Shown here: in pieces, positions 1-5,700 of the stretch
Position numbering within the stretch: position 1 is the first letter of the stretch
How the letters are laid out: the number at the start of each line of letters is the position of its first letter
Assembly: GCA_024279745.1 (NCBI GenBank)
Contig: JAJRRE010000029.1
Span: 1 to 5,700, forward strand
Length of the DNA: 5,700 nucleotides
Source: Alphaproteobacteria bacterium
GTDB lineage: Bacteria; Pseudomonadota; Alphaproteobacteria; Rhizobiales; Hyphomicrobiaceae
Direction of reading: 5' to 3'
Made by a program: the position numbers and the translations under genes
The notes under the pieces: model-generated
Databases searched by the model: none
Seen by the model: only the letters and a program-made list of their open reading frames with translations
What the model was told of the DNA's origin: nothing

Positions 1-28
1 ATACCAATACCAATACCAATACCAATAC
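1..28. repeat. Hexamer tandem repeat (ATACCA)n cut by window edge
   Basis: Four perfect copies of ATACCA (equally TACCAA) are followed by a partial copy ending at 28. The array starts at the window edge, so its true length is unknown. All three forward frames are open across it. Frame 1 reads alternating Ile-Pro and continues as ILPVPVS to a TAA at 46-48, 32 nt before the next gene, so the repeat could encode the proline-rich tail of an upstream codirectional gene. Fifteen open codons are too few to call that gene. Because the unit is a multiple of three, copy-number change would not shift frame. Confidence 0.8.
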
Positions 29-66
29 TTCCAGTACCCGTTTCTTAAAGTCTAAGTTTTTCATTG

Positions 67-71
67 AAGGA
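67..71 (+). promoter_or_regulatory. Ribosome binding site for the DUF2235 gene
   Basis: AAGGA lies nine nucleotides before the GTG at 81 and is the main support for that non-ATG start. The reading frame stays open leftward to the window edge but has no in-frame ATG, GTG or TTG with a comparable site. The next in-frame ATG would fall inside the first membrane segment. Confidence 0.7.
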
Positions 72-80
72 TTTTCCCCC

Positions 81-2450
81 GTGAGCGCTGCCAGCACATC
101 GTCGCAACAACAAGCACAACTGCAACTGAGCATCAAAAAAGGATCGCGGATTATACCGTTTTTGCTGCTGTTATTGATGATCGTGCTGTTTGTCGTTACT
201 GCCCTGCCGTCGGGGCATGTCGAACTTGCTCAGAACCTTGGATTATCTTCCGACAAACCGCTAACCTTTACGCAGATATCCGCCGCGCTGGAAAATGAAG
301 AAACACTGAACAAAGCGTGGGCGAAAATTAAACAGGCGGAATTTATTGATCTCATAAACCAATTCTTCTTGCCGTTCGTGCAAGCCTACCTTGTTCAGCT
401 GCTTGAGGATTTCAAGGATATTGCAACCAGCACAGCAACCATCGTTTGGCAGCTCAGCAAGTTTTCGCTCCTCCCCGGGCTGGCCGGCCTTGTTTACCGG
501 CGCAATTTCTGGGGCTGGTTTCTTAGCGCCTTTGCGGTTCTGGTCGCAATCAATGCGTCTGGTATTTTGGGATCACTGACGGCGGCAAAGCCGATGCCCG
601 GGTCCGGTACGATCTTCTATTTCCTGTTGTCGCAAATAATGGTGTTGGTGCTGGCACGGCGGCTCCAGCGCCACGCTAAAAACATAACCATGCTGCCGCC
701 CCGAGTTTATAATTGGCTGCTAACCGGAATTTTGGTCGCTGTGGGTGTTGCCTGTTACCAATATTGGACGCCCAGGGAGCATGCGCGCATGGCGGCCGCC
801 AATGCACCGATCTCGTCCCCTTCTGGCGCAACCAGTTCCACTGAAGTAGACGGGGCGCTTAACGCTGGAACAAAGTTTACCCCGTCCAATAATAGCGACG
901 GCCAGGGAGTGCCGGCTACCAGACCATCGCCGTCTAGCACGATGTCTTTTCTCAGCTCGGGCTTTACCGGCTTGGTATTCAAGTGGGAATTTATCCTGAT
1001 TGGTCTACCTTTGATTTACTCTTTATTGCGTCATTCGTCGTCCTGGACCGGCCGTGCACGCAAAAACATTGTCGTTTGTCTGGATGGCACCAGCAACACA
1101 CCGGACCAGATGGAAATGGGATACATTGCCCAGACAAATGTATTCAAACTGTTCAACATGCTGAAGGTCGACGAGGCGGGCGGCTATGTGCCCAGCGGTC
1201 AGTTCGATGCCTCCCTGTGCAAGAAATATTCAGATAAGCAGATCGGATTTTATTACGCCGGTGTCGGCAATAAATATGATAGCGATCCAATTTTGCAGAC
1301 CCTGGGAATGGCAGCGGGGCTGGGCGCTGCAGAAACCGTCGAGCGCGCTTATCTTGATCTTGTTCGCGTCTATCAACCCGGTGACCGCGTGTTTATAACC
1401 GGCTTCAGCCGCGGCGCCGCCATTGCCCGTCTGCTTGCCCGCACCATCGACGCGCGCGGTGCGCCAAAATCCGTATGGACGTTAAAGCTGTTTGGCAAGC
1501 ATCGCACAATTTGGAGTTCGCGGAGAAAATTGCCGGTTCAAATCGATGTGCTTGGCTGCTGGGATACCGTCGGCGCATTCGGTGTGGCCAAAACCATTGC
1601 CGGTATTAATTTCCAGAAATTAAACGCATTTAAAGATCTCACCATCCCCGACAATGTCGCCAAGGCTTACCACATGCTGGCCCTTGACGAGCAGCGCGAT
1701 AGTTTTGAGCCGACGCTGATGGACCCGGACCCGATTCGCCCCGAACGCATCGTCGAGGTTTGGTTTGCCGGTGATCACGCTAATATTGGCGGCGGCTGGG
1801 CGACCGATAGACTGTCAGATATCACGCTTGATTTCCTGTTGCGCCAAACCAGCAGCGGCTATGCCACATATGAAAGCGAAACATCGCAGCAGCCCGGTGA
1901 TGAAAGCTGGGGGATGTATCTGAGCGCGCACAAATTCGACAAGGCGGACATCGCCAGTCGCAAAAAGTGCCTCGATGTCGATTTGCCCTGTGTTGACCCC
2001 GACCCACTGGGACAGGTTCGCCAATGGTTCAGCGGTCTTTACAATTACCGGCCGCGCCAATTGCCGTTACATGCCGTGCTGTCGCAAACAGTATTTGAGC
2101 GCATGAAGACGTCGATACAGGTTTATGCGCCGCAAGCCTTGTTCAATCTTAACGATGCTCTTGATAGCAAGCGTGATCTGATCGAGAAAAAGGTTGCTAA
2201 ATTGGCGGAGACGAACTCGCTCAGTCAAGAAGAGCGCCTCGCGTTAATGGAGTTCAACAAGAAATTACGCCTGACGCGCTGGCCGCAATATTGGGCGGCC
2301 ATCACCGCCGCACGCAATCCCGAAAAAATCGAAGACATCCTGTCTAATGTGCCCCGCGCATCCTCAATAGCCCAACCAGCTGCGGCTATGCCCGCTGCCA
2401 TTTCCTCTGTCACAACGAAGCCAAACCTGCCGCAACCAACTTCGGTTTAA
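81..2450 (+). CDS. Membrane-anchored DUF2235 (Tle1-like) alpha/beta-hydrolase
   Basis: The 789-residue protein starts at GTG. Hydrophobic segments lie near residues 23-42, 143-164, 176-193, 209-227 and 301-317, with a weaker one near 118-139. Residues 238-300 are a Ser/Pro/Gly/Asn/Thr-rich linker. The DUF2235 domain begins at about 328: CLDGTSN (333-339), nucleophile elbow GFSRG with Ser443, CWDTVGAFG with Asp495, and GDHANIGGG with His566 followed by LSD (578-580). A Ser-Asp-His triad therefore appears intact. The family includes the type VI secretion phospholipase effectors Tle1, so ester or phospholipid hydrolysis is the likely chemistry; the substrate is unknown. Positive clusters (YRR 139-141, ARRLQRHAK 192-200, RHSSSWTGRARK 317-328) suggest the hydrolase faces the cytoplasm. 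That membrane bundle, and the absence of VgrG, PAAR or Hcp genes nearby, argue against a secreted effector. Residues 690-730 are charged and helical; the tail (760-789) is Ala/Pro/Ser/Thr-rich. The domain call is firm; the role is not known. Confidence 0.93.
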   Translation: MSAASTSSQQQAQLQLSIKKGSRIIPFLLLLLMIVLFVVTALPSGHVELAQNLGLSSDKPLTFTQISAALENEETLNKAWAKIKQAEFIDLINQFFLPFVQAYLVQLLEDFKDIATSTATIVWQLSKFSLLPGLAGLVYRRNFWGWFLSAFAVLVAINASGILGSLTAAKPMPGSGTIFYFLLSQIMVLVLARRLQRHAKNITMLPPRVYNWLLTGILVAVGVACYQYWTPREHARMAAANAPISSPSGATSSTEVDGALNAGTKFTPSNNSDGQGVPATRPSPSSTMSFLSSGFTGLVFKWEFILIGLPLIYSLLRHSSSWTGRARKNIVVCLDGTSNTPDQMEMGYIAQTNVFKLFNMLKVDEAGGYVPSGQFDASLCKKYSDKQIGFYYAGVGNKYDSDPILQTLGMAAGLGAAETVERAYLDLVRVYQPGDRVFITGFSRGAAIARLLARTIDARGAPKSVWTLKLFGKHRTIWSSRRKLPVQIDVLGCWDTVGAFGVAKTIAGINFQKLNAFKDLTIPDNVAKAYHMLALDEQRDSFEPTLMDPDPIRPERIVEVWFAGDHANIGGGWATDRLSDITLDFLLRQTSSGYATYESETSQQPGDESWGMYLSAHKFDKADIASRKKCLDVDLPCVDPDPLGQVRQWFSGLYNYRPRQLPLHAVLSQTVFERMKTSIQVYAPQALFNLNDALDSKRDLIEKKVAKLAETNSLSQEERLALMEFNKKLRLTRWPQYWAAITAARNPEKIEDILSNVPRASSIAQPAAAMPAAISSVTTKPNLPQPTSV

Positions 2451-2466
2451 CGAAGGTGCAACTTCG
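2440..2466 (+). other. Two competing small hairpins over the DUF2235 stop codon
   Basis: CTTCG (2440-2444) can pair with CGAAG (2451-2455) across a six-base loop that contains the stop codon. The same CGAAG can instead pair with CTTCG (2462-2466) across another six-base loop. CAACTTCG occurs twice, at 2437-2444 and 2459-2466. The stems are only 5 bp, so this may be chance; it is noted because a stronger GC-rich hairpin follows directly. Confidence 0.3.
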
Positions 2467-2482
2467 CGCAGACGCGGCCGCA

Positions 2483-2502
2483 CCCCGCCGCCGCTGGCGG
2501 GG
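2483..2502 (+). terminator. GC-rich hairpin, possible weak terminator
   Basis: CCCCGCC (2483-2489) and GGCGGGG (2496-2502) form a perfect 7-bp all-GC stem with loop GCCGCT, starting 33 nt after the DUF2235 stop. No clean U-tract follows, only an AATTTGATCCTTTC stretch, so this is a poor classical intrinsic terminator. It might act as an attenuator or an mRNA 3'-end stabiliser between the two genes. The stem is seen directly; the function is inferred. Confidence 0.35.
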
Positions 2503-2528
2503 AACGCAATTTGATCCTTTCAATTCTG

Positions 2529-2534
2529 TATAAT
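2529..2534 (+). promoter_or_regulatory. Candidate -10 box (TATAAT) for the pentapeptide-repeat gene
   Basis: A perfect TATAAT sits 153 nt before the ATG at 2688. No good -35 lies at the standard spacing: at 17 nt the hexamer is GCAATT (2506-2511), and the better TTGATC (2511-2516) is only 12 nt away. If used, transcription would start near 2541 and give a leader of about 147 nt that opens with a C-rich tract (2535-2553). The second gene could thus be transcribed independently of the first. Confidence 0.35.
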
Positions 2535-2675
2535 ACCCCCTCCCCGCCCCCGCAACTATATCCTTAATTACGGCTTGTCCTGCCCCCGGCCATCTGGACG
2601 ATTGAAAATGAGATTTTTTCCAGCATATGAATTGTCGTAAAAACCCGATAGGATAAGATTTTGGCATCGTCTTGT

Positions 2676-2680
2676 GGGGA
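2676..2680 (+). promoter_or_regulatory. Ribosome binding site supporting the ATG at 2688
   Basis: GGGGA lies seven nucleotides before ATG 2688. A rival start exists: TTG at 2661, in frame and 27 nt upstream, with AGGA at 2650-2653, also seven nucleotides away. ATG is preferred because TTG starts are rare and the nine extra residues (MASSCGDQY) carry no recognisable signal. Confidence 0.5.
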
Positions 2681-2687
2681 CCAGTAC

Positions 2688-4934
2688 ATGAACGCGGCAC
2701 AAACAGCGCCTGGTGATCAACCGGCAGCACAAAGCAATCCCAACCTGCTCAACGCCGAACCCTCCAAGCATCGAGAGCTGCTGCAGGCGGTCAATGAATC
2801 GGCGCTTGCTGTGCGAAATGGTTGGGTCACCTTTGTTGCCATGATGGCGTTTTTCTTCGTCGCCGTCGCCGGCGTCACCCATAAGGATTTGCTGCTCGAT
2901 TCGCCCGTTCCGCTTCCTATCGTACAGGTCAAGATCGAGCTGACCAGATTTTTCCAGTTCGCACCTTTAATTCTGGTGCTGACTCATTTTTCCGTCCTGC
3001 TGCAATATGCCATGATGGCCCGCAAAACCCGGGCGTTACACGCGATCTTGCTTGCAGAGGAAAAAAACCTGGGATTGGTCGGCACGCATCCGTTGCGACT
3101 TGAACTCAGCTCATACTTTTTCGTGCAGGCGATGGCCGGCCCTACCCGATCGATATTATTGGGCGGGTTTCTACGTTCCATGAGTTGGTTGACACTTGGC
3201 TTGTTCCCGCTGGCATTGTTGCTATATTTCCAAACCACATATCTGCCATTCCACGACCCCATTGTCACCTGGGCGCACCGAGCCTATCTGGTCGCCGATT
3301 TCTTCATATTATTGAGTATCGGGATATTCACTCGCTATCCTGAACGCGGATTTTGGTTCGGCCTTCTCTCCAATATTCGATATCACTTCTTTAATGTTTT
3401 ATTGACGCTTGGCGTATGGCTGGCCGCGATATTTTTCTCTTTCGGTGTCGCTACTCTGCCGGACGGTCTTCTTGACAAAGCGATGAAACAAGCGGGAACA
3501 ATGCGCGTACCGCAGGGGCTCAGCGACCAGCGCTGGAGGGATCACGGAGAACGATCAGCATTTTGGCTGACCGCTATTTTATTCGAAGGCCGGGTAGACA
3601 AGATAAAAGGCAAGGTCACCAGTTGGTTTTCTCGCAACCTCGTTGTGACAGACCAGGACCTGGTCAAGGATAAGGATTTTGCACTTGAAAGCGGCGAAGT
3701 CTCTTTGCATCTGCGCGGCCGCGATTTACGCCATGCCAGTTTCGACCGTTCTGATCTACATGGCGCGGATTTGACTGGTGCAAATCTACAAAATGCCAGC
3801 CTGGTCTCCGCCAATCTCGTGCGGATAAAACTAGAAAGTGCGTCAATGCAAGGCGCGGTCCTGCGTAAATCCAGACTGCAATGGGCCGATATGCGCCAAG
3901 CAGCGTTGCAAAATGCAATTTTAGATGAAGCGCAATTGCAGAACGCCGACTTGCGACGGGCTCGGATGCAAAACGCATCATTGGCAAAAGCGCAAATGCA
4001 AGGAACAAACTTGCGCCGGGCCATCATGCGCAAGGCCAAATTGCAAGAAGCCCAATTGCAAGGCGCCGATCTGCGCAACACCCAATTACAAATGGCCATT
4101 CTCAGTCAGGCGCAATTGCAAGGTGCAGATTTGCGGCGTGTTAGAATGCAAGGTGCCATACTTAGTAAGGCCCAAATGCAAGGCGCGGTATTTAATGATG
4201 CACAAATGCAGGGCGCTTATTTACTCGACGCGCAATTGCAAGGCGCGTTCTTGCTCCGAGCTCAATTGCAAGGTGCTGTACTACGAAATGCGCAGCTGCA
4301 AGGCGCCGTCTTGTTCCAGACCCAATTACAAGGTGCCATTTTGCGTAACACCCAATTGCAGGGCGCCAAAATGACAGGCGCAAATTTGCAAGGTGCGGTC
4401 CTTAACAAAGCCGTCATCTGGCAAACGCAGCCCCCCGATAGCAAGGCGCCGAGGCTAATCGACACCGGCGATATTTTGTTCAAACCTTACACGCAGAATA
4501 TTGAGGCTAAGAACCGGTTGAACGCTGCGTTGAATAAAATTCCCTATAGCCAACGCCAAAGCATGGCGCGCGATCGTCTGGCCCCTATTTTGAATTATGA
4601 TCGAACGCAATCCTGGCTGGGAACACCGGATCATTTGGTTTGGCAAAAATGGCAGTCTGAAACCCGTTTAAACAGTGGTGCTAAGTTTCGCGCTGCACTT
4701 TCCGACGAATTAGCGCAAATGGCCTGTGATGACATGACACCGGACGCCTGGCTGGCTGAAGCAATTGTTGATCGCGCGTCAATGCGTTTTAACGGGAATA
4801 CAGCACGCCTGTTTGAACGTATGATTGGCGCAGATTGCGGCGCATTGCACAAGTTGGCGCAATCACTTTTAGACCGTCTCAAGTCCAAAGCTGATCGTTA
4901 TAAGAAACTGTTCCCCGCGTGGAATGCAGAATAA
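2688..4934 (+). CDS. Membrane protein with 46 pentapeptide repeats
   Basis: The protein has 748 residues from the ATG at 2688 (757 if TTG 2661 is used); numbering here is from the ATG. A polar N-terminus precedes hydrophobic segments near 45-64, 89-109, 165-183, 197-214 and 234-254. A short hydrophobic stretch FWLTAILF (292-299) and a charged linker containing SLFSRNLV-like sequence (SWFSRNLVVTDQDLV, 312-326) lead into the repeats. Residues 346-575 are 46 unbroken pentapeptides of form xLxxA (equivalent to A-x-L-x-x), predicted to fold into a right-handed quadrilateral beta-helix of about 11.5 coils. Repeats alternate QLQGA-type with variable xLRxA-type units. Residues 576-748 are a helical, Trp-containing domain (WLGTPDHLVWQKW, then LAQMACDD) that I cannot assign. 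Pentapeptide proteins often act as binding scaffolds, and some (Qnr, MfpA) mimic DNA, but this array is rich in Gln and Arg rather than acidic residues, so gyrase mimicry is not indicated. The gene lies 237 nt after the DUF2235 gene on the same strand; a functional link is inference. Confidence 0.93.
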   Translation: MNAAQTAPGDQPAAQSNPNLLNAEPSKHRELLQAVNESALAVRNGWVTFVAMMAFFFVAVAGVTHKDLLLDSPVPLPIVQVKIELTRFFQFAPLILVLTHFSVLLQYAMMARKTRALHAILLAEEKNLGLVGTHPLRLELSSYFFVQAMAGPTRSILLGGFLRSMSWLTLGLFPLALLLYFQTTYLPFHDPIVTWAHRAYLVADFFILLSIGIFTRYPERGFWFGLLSNIRYHFFNVLLTLGVWLAAIFFSFGVATLPDGLLDKAMKQAGTMRVPQGLSDQRWRDHGERSAFWLTAILFEGRVDKIKGKVTSWFSRNLVVTDQDLVKDKDFALESGEVSLHLRGRDLRHASFDRSDLHGADLTGANLQNASLVSANLVRIKLESASMQGAVLRKSRLQWADMRQAALQNAILDEAQLQNADLRRARMQNASLAKAQMQGTNLRRAIMRKAKLQEAQLQGADLRNTQLQMAILSQAQLQGADLRRVRMQGAILSKAQMQGAVFNDAQMQGAYLLDAQLQGAFLLRAQLQGAVLRNAQLQGAVLFQTQLQGAILRNTQLQGAKMTGANLQGAVLNKAVIWQTQPPDSKAPRLIDTGDILFKPYTQNIEAKNRLNAALNKIPYSQRQSMARDRLAPILNYDRTQSWLGTPDHLVWQKWQSETRLNSGAKFRAALSDELAQMACDDMTPDAWLAEAIVDRASMRFNGNTARLFERMIGADCGALHKLAQSLLDRLKSKADRYKKLFPAWNAE
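3723..4412 (+). repeat. 30-bp-period tandem array coding the pentapeptide repeats
   Basis: This 690-bp stretch encodes 230 residues, exactly 46 pentapeptides with no insertion or deletion. From about 3843 the DNA itself repeats every 30 bp. CAATTGCA occurs at 3933, 4053, 4113, 4233, 4263 and 4353, all spaced by multiples of 30, and near matches (CAAATGCA, CAATTACA, CAGCTGCA) fill most other 30-bp positions. It is usually followed by AGGYGC, coding QLQGA. The even spacing suggests growth by duplication of a ten-residue unit. Confidence 0.9.
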
Positions 4935-5184
4935 TCGAAAGTTTTGAGGTCAACTCCCGCCTGCCCCGCTTGCTTGCCCCGGTTAGCCCAGCAATGCAGG
5001 GTGCCAAAGCTGTTGTGTCCGGCCACGCTTTCCAAGCGGCGGCGCAACGGGCAGCGCTCCTGCAAATTCGGCGCTGCAACGAAGCTGCAACGCCGAAATA
5101 GTTGTTCTTTGGCCGTGATCGATCTTGAACAATAATCAAGGCCGCTCACTCACCGGACCAGCAACAAAATCCACCAAGTATCGA
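4935..5184. other. Convergent intergenic region without a convincing gene
   Basis: This 250-nt gap separates the 3' ends of the pentapeptide gene and katG. Open frames of about 60 codons exist on both strands but lack good ribosome sites and recognisable motifs, and some run into the neighbouring genes. The structure seen is the hairpin pair at 5051-5097, a small CGCTT/AAGCG hairpin (5026-5038) and a CTTGA/TCAAG hairpin (5124-5140). The hairpin-rich central part could be a dispersed intergenic repeat, which only a whole-genome comparison could show. Confidence 0.6.
5051..5097. terminator. Overlapping hairpins between convergent genes, possible terminator
   Basis: Hairpin A pairs GCAGCGC (5051-5057) with GCGCTGC (5071-5077) over a 13-nt loop. 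Hairpin B pairs TTCGGCG (5067-5073) with CGCCGAA (5091-5097) and can continue inward, past one mismatch, with TGCA (5075-5078) on TGCA (5086-5089). The two share 5071-5073 and more, so only one can form at a time. On the plus strand B is followed by the T-rich but interrupted ATAGTTGTTCTTT; on the minus strand only a weak T stretch follows. A role in ending transcription of the pentapeptide gene, katG, or both is plausible from position but not shown. Confidence 0.35.
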
Positions 5185-5700
5185 TCAAGCAGACCCTGGT
5201 GTCGCAAGATCGAAACGATCAAGCATCATAACCTTGTTCCAGGCGGCGACAAAGTCGTGCACAAACGCCTCGCCGGCGTCTTCGCACGCATAAACTTCCG
5301 CAACAGCACGCAATTGCGAGTTTGATCCAAAAACAAGATCGCAGCGGGTGCCGGTCCACTTGACGTCGCCAGTAGCCCGGTCGCGCCCTTCAAATTGATC
5401 TTCAGCTTCTGATACCGGCTTCCACTCAACTCCCATGTCCAATAAATTGACAAAGAAATCATTGGAAAGCGTATCGGATTTATCTGTGAAGAGCCCGTGT
5501 TTGGTGCCGCCGTGATTAGCCCCCAGGACGCGCAAACCGCCAACCAGAGCGGTCATTTCTGGAGCAGACAACGTCAGCAATTGAGCTTTGTCGAGCAGCA
5601 ATTCTTCTTCCGATATGGCGCAATTATTTTTGAGGTAATTGCGGAAGCCGTCAGCGAAGGGCTCCAGAGCCTCAAAAGATGCCACGTCTGTTTGCTCTTG
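5185..5700 (-). CDS. katG: Catalase-peroxidase KatG, C-terminal part (5' end outside window)
   Basis: The last 171 residues are present; the frame is open to the window edge, so the start and the whole heme-binding N-terminal domain lie beyond 5700. Full-length KatG is normally about 720-750 residues. The protein converts hydrogen peroxide to water and oxygen and also has peroxidase activity. Family-typical stretches are QTDVASFEALEPFADGFRNY, LTLSAPEMTALVGGLRVLGAN, LSNDFFVNLLDM, RCDLVFGSNSQLRAVAEVYA and the near-terminal DFVAAWNKVMMLDRFDL, which closely match my recollection of E. coli KatG. This is the second, heme-free domain, known to be needed for proper folding of the active site. A short ATPGSA tail follows the usual end. 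The stop codon is TGA at 5187-5185. An internal GTG at 5685 is not the start, because conserved sequence continues upstream of it. The gene converges on the pentapeptide gene and is probably functionally separate. Confidence 0.96.
   Translation of the reverse strand, partial: QEQTDVASFEALEPFADGFRNYLKNNCAISEEELLLDKAQLLTLSAPEMTALVGGLRVLGANHGGTKHGLFTDKSDTLSNDFFVNLLDMGVEWKPVSEAEDQFEGRDRATGDVKWTGTRCDLVFGSNSQLRAVAEVYACEDAGEAFVHDFVAAWNKVMMLDRFDLATPGSA

Noticed and set aside
81..2450. Type VI secretion effector assignment for the DUF2235 protein
   Set aside because: The multi-pass membrane bundle and lack of VgrG, PAAR, Hcp or chaperone genes in the window do not support it, although the domain family includes such effectors.
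2410..2730. 106-codon minus-strand frame spanning the intergenic gap
   Set aside because: It overlaps both flanking genes in antisense, has a low-complexity translation and no recognisable motif.
2568..2882. 104-codon minus-strand frame starting inside the pentapeptide gene
   Set aside because: It starts antisense to the membrane-segment coding region and shows no protein features of its own.
3542..4099. 185-codon minus-strand open frame rich in Cys and Ala
   Set aside because: It is antisense to the pentapeptide gene and is kept open by the periodic repeat; no domain or ribosome site is visible.
3925..4374. 149-codon plus-strand open frame rich in Lys and Cys
   Set aside because: It is the shifted frame of the 30-bp pentapeptide array; its regular Cys pattern comes from TGC in the repeat and it has no independent start signal.
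3723..4412. CRISPR array, considered because of the regular spacing
   Set aside because: The 30-bp units are contiguous, degenerate, in frame throughout and encode continuous pentapeptides; there is no repeat-spacer alternation.
4919..5135. Two overlapping plus-strand frames of about 60 codons after the pentapeptide gene
   Set aside because: They lack good ribosome sites and family motifs, overlap each other, and run through the hairpin block.
4879..5149. Two minus-strand frames of about 85 codons in the convergent gap
   Set aside because: They run antisense into the pentapeptide gene end, have no supporting signals, and lie where terminator-like structure is expected.
5185..5700. katG truncation or pseudogene
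   Set aside because: The missing N-terminus is explained by the window edge; the frame is intact and conserved to position 5700.

Overview
The window looks like Proteobacterial chromosome with mixed, roughly balanced base composition. The best phylogenetic marker is the C-terminal quarter of a catalase-peroxidase (KatG) at the right edge, which reads like proteobacterial KatG. The two large genes belong to protein types that are common in Beta-, Gamma- and Alphaproteobacteria. No rRNA, tRNA, transposase, CRISPR array or phage gene is visible, so genus cannot be assigned.

Layout: (1) Positions 1-80 hold a short hexamer tandem repeat (TACCAA/ATACCA) cut by the window edge, a possible tail of an upstream gene, and a good Shine-Dalgarno. 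(2) Positions 81-2450 (+) encode a 789-residue membrane protein: five or six N-terminal membrane segments, a low-complexity linker, and a DUF2235 (Tle1-like) alpha/beta-hydrolase domain whose Ser-Asp-His triad appears intact. (3) Positions 2451-2687 are intergenic, with small competing hairpins, a GC-rich hairpin, a perfect TATAAT box and a C-rich leader. (4) Positions 2688-4934 (+) encode a 748-residue membrane protein: about five membrane segments, then 46 uninterrupted pentapeptide repeats, then a C-terminal helical domain I do not recognise. (5) Positions 4935-5184 are a convergent intergenic region with two mutually exclusive hairpins and no convincing gene. (6) Positions 5185-5700 (-) are the 3' end of katG.

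How the genes may work together: the two plus-strand genes are adjacent and codirectional, and both join an N-terminal membrane bundle to a large soluble module (a lipase-like hydrolase in one, a right-handed quadrilateral beta-helix in the other). A shared function at the inner membrane is plausible, but it is inferred from adjacency and architecture only. The 237-nt gap with its own -10 box means the second gene may have its own promoter. KatG (hydrogen peroxide detoxification) faces the other way and is probably an unrelated neighbour. The most distinctive feature is the pentapeptide array: it has a strict ten-residue (30-bp) super-period that predicts glutamine ladders on two opposite faces of the helix, and the period is also visible in the DNA.
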